Below are positions 27,257 to 34,646 of a stretch of 64,000 nt of DNA, piece after piece; the first letter of the stretch is position 1; every line of letters starts with the position of its first letter. Below the pieces are notes generated by a model that ran no database searches, had not been told where the DNA came from, and saw nothing but the letters and a program-made list of their open reading frames with translations. Source of the DNA: Vibrio sp. 16 (GTDB lineage: Bacteria; Pseudomonadota; Gammaproteobacteria; Enterobacterales; Vibrionaceae); NCBI RefSeq assembly GCF_963681195.1, contig NZ_OY808998.1:1467399-1531398 (forward strand), written 5' to 3'. Both the position numbers and the translations under genes were made by a program.

Positions 27257-28048
27257 TTATTTCTCACAGTTTGGCCGAGTAGTATTCGTTGTTGGCAAAC
27301 GTGCGATTGTCGACTTTAAATCTTGAATTCGTGTTTTGTGTGATGGGTGAGTAGAAAGTAGTTCAGGCGGTTGATTGCCCCCAGACGCGGCTGCCATGTT
27401 CTGCCACAAACTGACACTCTGGTTAGGATCAAAACCCGCGTTCGCCATCAACTCTAAACCCACAATGTCAGCTTCTGATTCTTGGCTTCTGCCATACGGG
27501 AGCAACACGCCATATTGCACGCCTAACCCAAGTGCTGCCATAGTGACGTTTCGGTACTGGGCGTAATCTGAGGACCCTAAGGCAACATTGGTGATCTGCA
27601 ATCCGGCGCTCGCCAATTGTGATTGAGATAAGCGCTCATTACTGTGATCAGCCAAAACGTGGGCAATCTCATGTCCGATCACAGTCGCCAGTTGATCTTG
27701 GTTTTTGGCAACATTTAATAGCCCTGTATAGACACCAATTTTACCCCCCGGCAGCGCGAACGCGTTGACTTGGTCGCTATCAAATACCACGACCTCCCAA
27801 TCACTAAAACTGGCTTGCTTAGGGACATGTTGAGTGACACTTCTGGCAACACATTGCACGTAAGCATTCACGCGAGCATCTTTGCTAATCGGCTGTTGCT
27901 GCTTCATTTGTTCAAAAGACTGTGCACCAAGTGAGTTCATGTCGGAATCGGAGAAGAGCAACACTTGGTTTCTTCCCGTTGGAGATGCAGTACATGCCGT
28001 CAAGGTAACAGCAATGAGAATAGATGAAAGCTTATTGAGAGTGGGCAT
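27257..28048 (-). CDS. M48 family lipoprotein metalloprotease (LoiP-like)
   Basis: 263 residues with lipobox LTAC (Cys19), so attached to a membrane facing the periplasm, and the zinc motif HEIAH (126-130) with the downstream Glu in ESEADIVGLELMANAGFDP. The layout is like E. coli LoiP (YggG), which cleaves outer-membrane or periplasmic proteins under low osmolarity together with BepA-type proteases. The sequence ends HPSHKTRIQDLKSTI, typical of the family. Single leftward gene. Confidence 0.88.
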   Translation of the reverse strand: MPTLNKLSSILIAVTLTACTASPTGRNQVLLFSDSDMNSLGAQSFEQMKQQQPISKDARVNAYVQCVARSVTQHVPKQASFSDWEVVVFDSDQVNAFALPGGKIGVYTGLLNVAKNQDQLATVIGHEIAHVLADHSNERLSQSQLASAGLQITNVALGSSDYAQYRNVTMAALGLGVQYGVLLPYGRSQESEADIVGLELMANAGFDPNQSVSLWQNMAAASGGNQPPELLSTHPSHKTRIQDLKSTIARLPTTNTTRPNCEK

Positions 28049-28130
28049 GGAGTTCTCCGCTTAGCGACTGTATTCAGCAAATAATAACATTAGGTTACAA
28101 TCGCATGCACAGAAATAAATGGAAATAAGC

Positions 28131-28595
28131 ATGAGCACTATCTGGAAACGCAAAATCGACCTAGAACGTTTAAACGCGACGTCAAAAAATACCTTGATAG
28201 ATCACTTAAATATTATTTATAGCGCAGTGGGTGATGATTACATTGAAGCTACCATGCCAGTTTGTCATTTTACCCACCAGCCTTTGGGCATGCTCCACGG
28301 CGGCGCGTCAGTGGTGTTGGCTGAAACGCTTGGCTCAGTCGCAGCCAACTTCTGCGTTGAGGAAGACGCCTACTGCGTTGGGCTTGATATCAACGCAAAC
28401 CACGTACGGTCGATGCGCACAGGTCAGGTGATTGGTCGTGCGTCACCCATTCATCTTGGGGTTTCGACTCAAGTATGGCAAATCAATATCACTGATGAGA
28501 GGGAGCGCTTAGTGTGTACCAGTCGATTGACCATCGCCGTCAAGAAAAAGAAAAACGACAAGCAAACCATTAAGGCGAATCAGAATGGTCATTGA
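28131..28595 (+). CDS. Hotdog-fold acyl-CoA thioesterase (MenI/YdiI-like)
   Basis: 154 residues. The hotdog signature is HFTHQPLGMLHGGASVVLAETLGSVAAN with the catalytic Glu in LAETLGS, followed by GLDINANHVRSMRTGQVIGRASPIHLG. This is characteristic of MenI/YdiI and EntH-type thioesterases that release CoA from 1,4-dihydroxy-2-naphthoyl-CoA or related products. Start MSTIWKRKIDLERLN at 28131 was chosen because GGAAATAAGC precedes it; an upstream ATG is four codons earlier. The next gene overlaps its end by 11 bases. Confidence 0.87.
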   Translation: MSTIWKRKIDLERLNATSKNTLIDHLNIIYSAVGDDYIEATMPVCHFTHQPLGMLHGGASVVLAETLGSVAANFCVEEDAYCVGLDINANHVRSMRTGQVIGRASPIHLGVSTQVWQINITDERERLVCTSRLTIAVKKKKNDKQTIKANQNGH

Positions 28596-28818
28596 TTTTA
28601 AAAGCGGTAAAGTGATTGTCACACCGCACGAGCTTGTAGTGAAACTGGTGGGTGAGCACATGGTGACACTTCAGGCGCAAACCGATGCCCTGCAACTGAT
28701 TGGCCGCGGTGCAAATGTCATCGCCGCGAATGGCAGTGAAACGAAATGGTCGATAAAACTGGATGATGAGCAGCAGCTTAGAGCGATTGCGAATGAAATC
28801 GGCATTGAGATTCAATAG
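28585..28818 (+). CDS. DUF3389 family protein (77 aa)
   Basis: Small soluble protein starting MVIDFKSGKVIVTPHELVV, which I recall as the DUF3389 family of Vibrio. It overlaps the thioesterase gene by 11 bases and so is probably translated from the same mRNA. Function unknown. Confidence 0.75.
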   Translation: MVIDFKSGKVIVTPHELVVKLVGEHMVTLQAQTDALQLIGRGANVIAANGSETKWSIKLDDEQQLRAIANEIGIEIQ

Positions 28819-28894
28819 CGCTGCATAAACGCTTGATTCTTTCCACTAAATAGGGAAACTTAGTGACAAAGAAAAATAAGTGAGTTTCCCCTTT

Positions 28895-30616
28895 ATGAGT
28901 AGCCCTCGACTTCGCGTCCAGTTTGAAACCCTATTTGAACACTACAATGGCCAAGATTGTGGTGTTCAGCTCGATGAAATCACAGATGTTCTGTTTTGTA
29001 CCCGCCGCAATGCACGTATTGTATTGAATAAGATGGAAGAGCAGGGCTGGATCGAGTGGCACCCAGCGCCTGGACGAGGAAAGCTCTCGCAGCTTATTTT
29101 TAAGCGCAGTCGTGCAGACGTTAGTGAAAACCTAGCCAGACGCTATCTTGAAGAGGGCAAGATCGGCCAAGCGCTCCAAGTGTTAGACCAAGATACCGCC
29201 AAATTGGCTCAAGTTGTCGAAAGCTATCTGGGTGTTCAACATCAAGAAGGGCAACAAGTTGTTCGCTTACCCTATTATCGTCAACTGTCGATGCTTAACC
29301 CTCGCAAGCCGATTCGTCGTTCTGAACAACATATCATCAGACAGGTGTTTAGTGGCTTAACTCGACTTGATGAAAACGATCAGCTTCAACCAGACTTAGC
29401 GCACACCTGGGAAATGCTGAGCGAAACGCACTGGCGCTTTTACCTGCGACCAAGTGTTCGTTTCCACAATGGTGATCTACTCACCACGGAGGCGGTACTC
29501 GAATCTCTCTGCTCGTTACAAGACAAGCAGCTTTTTTCCCATTTACGCCAAATCGATTCGCCAAGCCGCTACGTTATAGACATACATACAAGCCGAGCTG
29601 ATTATCATCTTCCATTGTTACTTTCTGAAGCTTGCGCAAAAATTCTGTTACAGGGTAGCGAGCAAAGTGACGATTATGACGTTTTCCCAATCGGGACTGG
29701 CCCCTACAAGATTACGCAAAACGATGAAAAGCGTTTAGTACTGCAAGCCTTTGATGGCTATTTTGGCTTTCGACCGCTACTCGATAGTATTGAAGTTTGG
29801 GTGATCGATGATGTTCACTCGTCGATGGTATTTCCCAGTCTTAGTGGTCCCATTAAGCCTGAAACTGGTACGTTCTCTGAAGAGGTCGAACTCGATCCCG
29901 GTTGTACCTACTTGCTTCTTAATCGAAAAGCAGGCTTGGCGAAATCGAGTGAGTGGGCGAACTACTTTAGCCAAAGGTTAGGGGCGTTAAACCTTTATCA
30001 ACAGTTGCCTCAGGAGAAAATCGTCGAGCTGGGTGTGCTTCCTGCTCACGGTTTAAAGCCTGGTTGGTATCACCATACACGACAAGGTAATTACACCTCT
30101 CCTCCGTCTTACCACACCGTAAAAATTGCTTACCATGGTGAACATCCCATGTTCCCCACGCTAGTTAAATGTATAGAGACGATACTCAAGCAAGATAACT
30201 TGGATGTTGAGTTGGTCAAATACAGTGTTTTTGCACCAGATATTGATGATATTGATATTTGGGTGAAGCCAATGGGTATCGCAAACAATCGAGATGATGC
30301 GCTGGCGGGTTGGCTGCTGAATTATAGCGATATTTCTCTTTTTAGCCGCAGTGATGATTTTGAGTATTGGACTAAAGTCGTAGAACAGTGGCAAGCCAAA
30401 GAAAATGCTGCTTTCCCAGCCAGAGAGCTAGGAAAATCCTTAGTCGAAAAAATGCAGATTATCCCAATGTTTCACTGTTGGTTAGGCGTGAGCAAAGATC
30501 AATGTGGCTCATTGCAAAATGCAAAATGTAACGCCTTGGGTTGGTTTGACTTTAGCCAAGTTTGGATAAAACCTGAATCACTGAGCGAGGACGAGACGGG
30601 TAATGGCGAAACCTAA
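28895..30616 (+). CDS. SgrR-type transcriptional regulator with solute-binding domain
   Basis: About 573 residues. The N-terminal winged helix (RLRVQFETLFEHYNGQDCGVQLDEITDVLFCTRRNARIVLNKMEEQGWIEW in position terms 5-56) is of the SgrR_N type; the rest is an extracellular-solute-binding family 5 domain (RRSEQHIIRQVFSGLTRLDENDQLQPDLAHTWEMLSETHWRFYLRPSVRFHNGD). SgrR senses sugar-phosphate stress in E. coli; here no sgrS/setA is adjacent, so the signal is unknown. ATG 28895 aligns with the SgrR start; GTG 28880 is an alternative. The next gene overlaps its end by 14 bases. Confidence 0.87.
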   Translation: MSSPRLRVQFETLFEHYNGQDCGVQLDEITDVLFCTRRNARIVLNKMEEQGWIEWHPAPGRGKLSQLIFKRSRADVSENLARRYLEEGKIGQALQVLDQDTAKLAQVVESYLGVQHQEGQQVVRLPYYRQLSMLNPRKPIRRSEQHIIRQVFSGLTRLDENDQLQPDLAHTWEMLSETHWRFYLRPSVRFHNGDLLTTEAVLESLCSLQDKQLFSHLRQIDSPSRYVIDIHTSRADYHLPLLLSEACAKILLQGSEQSDDYDVFPIGTGPYKITQNDEKRLVLQAFDGYFGFRPLLDSIEVWVIDDVHSSMVFPSLSGPIKPETGTFSEEVELDPGCTYLLLNRKAGLAKSSEWANYFSQRLGALNLYQQLPQEKIVELGVLPAHGLKPGWYHHTRQGNYTSPPSYHTVKIAYHGEHPMFPTLVKCIETILKQDNLDVELVKYSVFAPDIDDIDIWVKPMGIANNRDDALAGWLLNYSDISLFSRSDDFEYWTKVVEQWQAKENAAFPARELGKSLVEKMQIIPMFHCWLGVSKDQCGSLQNAKCNALGWFDFSQVWIKPESLSEDETGNGET

Positions 30617-30854
30617 TAAAAAACAACCGTCTAAAACAGTCTGTATCTATTGCTCCAAATGCAAAACTCAGCTGTTTAAATATCGCAAAGGGGGCAAGGG
30701 CGCTCTGGTAAAGTGTTTCAAAGAGCGCATTGTGGAAGACTTCACCCAGCAGCCATGTATTTGCCCTTCATGTGGTATCGAATTTGCGCGCGATACACTC
30801 GTCCGAGGAACGCCTGCATTTAAGATGATTGGCGGTAAAGTCACTATGAAATAG
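30603..30854 (+). CDS. Small zinc-ribbon protein (83 aa)
   Basis: A Lys-rich protein with two Cys pairs (CIYCSKC near residues 14-20 and CICPSC near 52-57) that could bind one zinc in a ribbon. Overlaps the sgrR-like gene by 14 bases, implying coupled expression. No specific family recognised; such proteins often bind nucleic acid or partner proteins, which is inference. Confidence 0.78.
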   Translation: MAKPNKKQPSKTVCIYCSKCKTQLFKYRKGGKGALVKCFKERIVEDFTQQPCICPSCGIEFARDTLVRGTPAFKMIGGKVTMK

Positions 30855-31057
30855 CAGAATAAAAGAATTAAATATTTAACAACTTATCAACCATAAAGGG
30901 TGGTGATTAGTGTTGAAAACGAGTCATTGGGCGTCGTTTTAGAGGTGAGTCGATAAAAAACGTAAAAATCTCGTTAAAGTGTATCATTGTTTTTCAAACC
31001 TGTTAGAATATCCGCAGTTTCGATTCGGTTTTTCCAACAATTTAACAGGGGTCTACA

Positions 31058-31135
31058 ATGGAGCTAGCTCTAATCATCACTTTCATCGTCGCATCAGCTG
31101 TAATGGTCAAGAAAGAGATGACAAGCTCAAAATAA
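31058..31135 (+). CDS. Small membrane protein of 25 aa
   Basis: Starts MELALIITFIVASAVMVKK and ends EMTSSK: one hydrophobic helix (about residues 3-17) with a positively charged end. It has ACAGGGG before the ATG and its own terminator 46 bases downstream, plus a 200-base upstream gap with room for a promoter. Together these make a real short gene plausible. It is too short for normal gene finders. Confidence 0.55.
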   Translation: MELALIITFIVASAVMVKKEMTSSK

Positions 31136-31181
31136 GCCTTCATTCGTTACATTTTTTATTTCCTTTTTACGAATGAATAGT

Positions 31182-31209
31182 AAAAGCTCTCAGTTTTGAG
31201 GGCTTTTTT
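31182..31209 (+). terminator. Terminator after the 25-aa ORF
   Basis: AAAAGCTCTCA (31182-31192) pairs with TGAGGGCTTTT (31197-31207), one G-U pair, loop of four, T-run continues to 31209. Confidence 0.85.
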
Positions 31210-31230
31210 GTTTTTGACGCTAGGAGACGA

Positions 31231-31256
31231 AAAAAGCCAGCATAAGCTGGCTTTTT
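31231..31256 (-). terminator. Terminator of the heme receptor gene
   Basis: AAAAAGCCAGC (31231-31241), loop ATAA, GCTGGCTTTTT (31246-31256). It is placed 19 bases past the leftward receptor stop. Confidence 0.88.
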
Positions 31257-31274
31257 CTTTGGGTTTCATGCGGT

Positions 31275-33458
31275 TTAGAATTGATAATCTACGCTGATGC
31301 CCCAGTTTCTACCTGGTTGTGAGCGTCTTTGAATGTTATCACTCTCTTCTTGAGCAGTAAGATCGCTGTACTCGTAGTATTTGATATCAAACGCGTTAAA
31401 TAGACCGGCTCTCAATGTTAGATCGCTGATTGGTGAATAGTACGCTGTAACATCAAATACGCTGTAGCCCGGAGCATCGATATTGTCTTCACTTGACCAC
31501 TCTGTCTTACGCGCAACCATTTTTAGCGTCGCTAAACCACCAAAATTGTACGTTTCATTGTCGTAACCTAAACCAACGACAGACGTGAGTGGGGCAACGG
31601 AATCTAACGACTCACCCGTGCGCTTATCCTCGCCTTCTGCATAGGCAATGTTGAACAATGAGTACATGCCTGTCGGCGCATCAAACATCTTATCGAGTAA
31701 GATTTCATTGCTAAACTCGACGCCTTTGATTTCAACTTTATCCAAGTTGGTCAGCGTAAAATGCTCATAACCAGGACGCTTTTCTGGTAGGTCTTCGTGC
31801 GCAATAAAGTCTTTGTATTTGTTGAAGAATCCAACAAGCTCAAACTTCGCTAAATCGTTTTGACCACGCAACCCTAGCTCGTAAGAAGTGCTTTTTTCAG
31901 CTTCCAACGATGAGTTTGGCGTAAAGTCTGCGCCGCTTGAGTACTCATAGTAAAGCTGCTTGACAGTAGGTGCTTTGAAGCCTTGGCTCATTTGTGCGAA
32001 GGTGCTGAGTTTATCGTTGAAATGGAACACGGCGCCCAGTTTACCCGTTAGGGCGTTGTTGCTGTTTTCTTCGTGTTCAGTATCAAAACCTTCATCGGTT
32101 GATGGGTCTGCTTTGTAGGCGTCATAACGCAGGCCAAGGTTTGCAACTAGACGGTCTTCCAGAAGGAAAATGTTATCTTGAGCAAAGACACCCCATTGCG
32201 TCATTTTTGCATCAGGAATCGTTGTTGAGCCTGGTTTAGATGTGCCATTTCCGTGGAACACATCGCGGTTATCCAAACTGAAGTGGGTATTGACGACGTT
32301 CATGCCATAAGTCAATTCATGCTCTGAAGAGCTTAAGTTTAGGATTTTGCCAAATTGTGCATCGAACTGTACTGTTTTATCAAGGGCATTGCGAACTCGA
32401 GTTCGTCCGCCGTTATAGCCAATAAAGCCCATATGGTCGATAACATCTGCATAGTTTTCGTTGATCGTTTCTGTAGTCTGGTAGTTGAGCTCAAGACGAA
32501 GGGAATCGAAAACAGGGGTCACTTTGGTTAGCTCGTAGTTCACTCCATAGCGTGTACGAAGCGACTCATCATTAGTTTCCGCGTTATCGTAGGTAATGAT
32601 AGGAGCAGGACCAGCACCCATGTTTCTTGTCATGGTGTAGTTTTCGCTCTTTGAATCCTCATGGTAGTTTTGTTCATTTCGCTCAAAGACAAAACCAACC
32701 TTGTGTTCATCGTTGATGGTGTAAAAAACTTTACCCAAAACATTGTTCATGTCTTTGTCGGCTGGGTTTGCAATTCCACGCATTCCGCCTTCGATGTCTT
32801 CGCCATCACCATAGGTTTGGGTTTCATTTCCTTGCGCATAGGTGCCGATTAGGATCGCCTCGACGTCATCCTTGCGCAGTGCGTAGGTCAGTGTGTTCTT
32901 GAATTGGCTGTCTTTTGAAGAGTAGCTCGACTTGATGCCAAAGCGCGATTCGTTCTCGTCTGTGATCAGAAAATCATCAGGGTTCTTTGTATTGACTACA
33001 ACAACACCGCCCAACGCGTTTGACCCGTATAGGGTAGACGATGCACCCTTATTGATCTCAATAGACTGAAGTGTATCGACTTCAATCGCGTTAGGGTAGA
33101 TGGCTTGAGTGGCACCACCACCTGGGTTAAATGGGGTGACTTGCTGTACGCCATCAACGACTACTTTAATGCGATCGCCGCCCATACCACGGATGGTAAA
33201 CCCAGAAATACCAAAGCGGCCTTCCGTTGTCACGGTGACACCCGGTGTTTTATCGAGTGCTTGCTTTAAGTCTGTCGATAGAGACTTATTAATATCTTCA
33301 GCAGAGACGGTTTCAATTGAACTCGATACGTCTGTTTTGTTTTGTTCAGTCTTAGTCGCAGAAACTACAACTTCATCGAATACTGAATATTCTTCAGCGT
33401 GCACAGATGCTGTGAGAGCGACAATAATTGACGCAGACAGTAAAGATCGCTTATACAT
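31275..33458 (-). CDS. hupA: TonB-dependent heme receptor (HupA/HutA)
   Basis: 727-residue outer-membrane receptor. Signal peptide MYKRSLLSASIIVALTASVHA; TonB box region FDEVVVSATKT; plug domain (ALDKTPGVTVTTEGRFGISGFTIRG; NKGASSTLYGSNALGGVVV); 22-strand barrel ending in the aromatic SVDYQF. The heme-receptor motif FKAP is at about residue 494, and the usual NPNL reads TPNSSL. The neighbouring divergent LysR gene and the Fur-like box are as in V. vulnificus hupA-hupR; the V. cholerae equivalent is hutA. It takes up heme or hemoglobin iron with TonB energy. Confidence 0.88.
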   Translation of the reverse strand: MYKRSLLSASIIVALTASVHAEEYSVFDEVVVSATKTEQNKTDVSSSIETVSAEDINKSLSTDLKQALDKTPGVTVTTEGRFGISGFTIRGMGGDRIKVVVDGVQQVTPFNPGGGATQAIYPNAIEVDTLQSIEINKGASSTLYGSNALGGVVVVNTKNPDDFLITDENESRFGIKSSYSSKDSQFKNTLTYALRKDDVEAILIGTYAQGNETQTYGDGEDIEGGMRGIANPADKDMNNVLGKVFYTINDEHKVGFVFERNEQNYHEDSKSENYTMTRNMGAGPAPIITYDNAETNDESLRTRYGVNYELTKVTPVFDSLRLELNYQTTETINENYADVIDHMGFIGYNGGRTRVRNALDKTVQFDAQFGKILNLSSSEHELTYGMNVVNTHFSLDNRDVFHGNGTSKPGSTTIPDAKMTQWGVFAQDNIFLLEDRLVANLGLRYDAYKADPSTDEGFDTEHEENSNNALTGKLGAVFHFNDKLSTFAQMSQGFKAPTVKQLYYEYSSGADFTPNSSLEAEKSTSYELGLRGQNDLAKFELVGFFNKYKDFIAHEDLPEKRPGYEHFTLTNLDKVEIKGVEFSNEILLDKMFDAPTGMYSLFNIAYAEGEDKRTGESLDSVAPLTSVVGLGYDNETYNFGGLATLKMVARKTEWSSEDNIDAPGYSVFDVTAYYSPISDLTLRAGLFNAFDIKYYEYSDLTAQEESDNIQRRSQPGRNWGISVDYQF

Positions 33459-33524
33459 TTCGTTATTACCTTTAAATCCTTGATTTACGGTTGGCGTTAA
33501 ACGGCGTGAATTTTATTGGATCTA

Positions 33525-33545
33525 AATGATAATTACTATCGTTCT
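33525..33545. promoter_or_regulatory. Fur box in front of the heme receptor gene
   Basis: The sequence AAATGATAATTACTATCGTT at about 33525-33544 closely follows the Fur consensus of inverted GATAAT units. It lies 67 bases upstream of the receptor start and 170 bases from the divergent hupR start, so iron repression of hupA is expected. Confidence 0.78.
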
Positions 33546-33717
33546 CACTGTTGCTGGTTGGGTCGTAATTTGTACAAGTTTACTTACCTCAAAGATAATT
33601 GTAATAAATTACAATAAGATAGGTAAGGATAGCTAAGTTTAACTAGAAATAATAATCTATCGCAAATGTGATTTTCGTCACGTTTATTCAAGTGTTTTAA
33701 TGAAGGAATTATAAATT

Positions 33718-34614
33718 GTGCAAAGTCCAATCACGTTAGAAGCGCTTCATATTCTTGATGCTATCGACAGGCGAGGTAGCTTCGCAGCCGCGGCCAATGA
33801 GCTTGATAGAGCCCCTTCCTCGTTGAGCTATCAAATTCAGAAGTTAGAACAAGATCTAGATATCATGATCTTCGACCGCTCTGGGCACAAGGCGAATTTT
33901 ACCGAAGCGGGCCAACTTATTTTAGAAACAGGTAGAACGATACTGGCCGCAACACAAAAGTTGGTGAATGATGCAAGTGTTTTAGCTAATGGCTGGGAGC
34001 TTGATATTACTCTGGCGTTTGACGGTATTATCCCGATTGAGAACTTTTTCTCGATGGTTGATTCACTTAGTCAGGTAAGCTCAACGCGAGTAAAGCTACA
34101 AGAAGAGATTTTAGCCGGATGCTGGGAATCGCTCGCTGATGGTCGTGCGGATTTATTGATTTGTCCAAAGCTCGAAACGCTACCACATGACGTTAAGGCG
34201 GAGGTGATTGGGGCGATGGAGATGATCTGGGTTGCCGCCCCTGATCACTATGTGCATAAACGAGCCGGCGCCTTTGATGACAAAGCACGGGAAAAATACC
34301 GTGTGATTGCCATTGCAGACACCGCACGTGAACAGCCGCCTATCAGTATCAACGTGATTCAAAAACAGCCTCGTTTAACGGTCACCAATTTTGCTGCCAA
34401 AGTCTCCGCTCTGCAAAACGGTCTAGGAATAGGGACGTTGCCAAAACAGAGAGCACTGGCGTTAATTGAACAAGGTAAGCTAAAACAAATAGAAGGGACA
34501 GACGCTCAGCCTATTGAAATTATTCTTGCTTGGAAGCGCAATAAGATCGGTGAGGCTAAATCTTGGTGTATTCAGTATCTGAAGAAGACGTTTAAAGCCA
34601 ACGCGGTTATCTAG
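33718..34614 (+). CDS. hupR: LysR-type regulator HupR (GTG start)
   Basis: 298 residues with an N-terminal winged helix (ITLEALHILDAIDRRGSFAAAANELDRAPSSLSYQIQKLEQDLDIMIFDRSG in position terms 4-55) and a LysR substrate-binding domain. Divergent from the heme receptor, as HupR is in V. vulnificus, where it activates hupA in response to heme. GTG 33718 follows GAAGGA with slightly long spacing. It converges with patZ through a shared terminator. Confidence 0.83.
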   Translation: MQSPITLEALHILDAIDRRGSFAAAANELDRAPSSLSYQIQKLEQDLDIMIFDRSGHKANFTEAGQLILETGRTILAATQKLVNDASVLANGWELDITLAFDGIIPIENFFSMVDSLSQVSSTRVKLQEEILAGCWESLADGRADLLICPKLETLPHDVKAEVIGAMEMIWVAAPDHYVHKRAGAFDDKAREKYRVIAIADTAREQPPISINVIQKQPRLTVTNFAAKVSALQNGLGIGTLPKQRALALIEQGKLKQIEGTDAQPIEIILAWKRNKIGEAKSWCIQYLKKTFKANAVI

Positions 34615-34617
34615 TGG

Positions 34618-34640
34618 AAAGGGAGTTAAATACTCCCTTT
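34618..34640. terminator. Bidirectional terminator between hupR and patZ
   Basis: AAAGGGAGT (34618-34626), loop TAAAT, ACTCCCTTT (34632-34640). Confidence 0.87.
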
Positions 34641-34646
34641 TCTATG

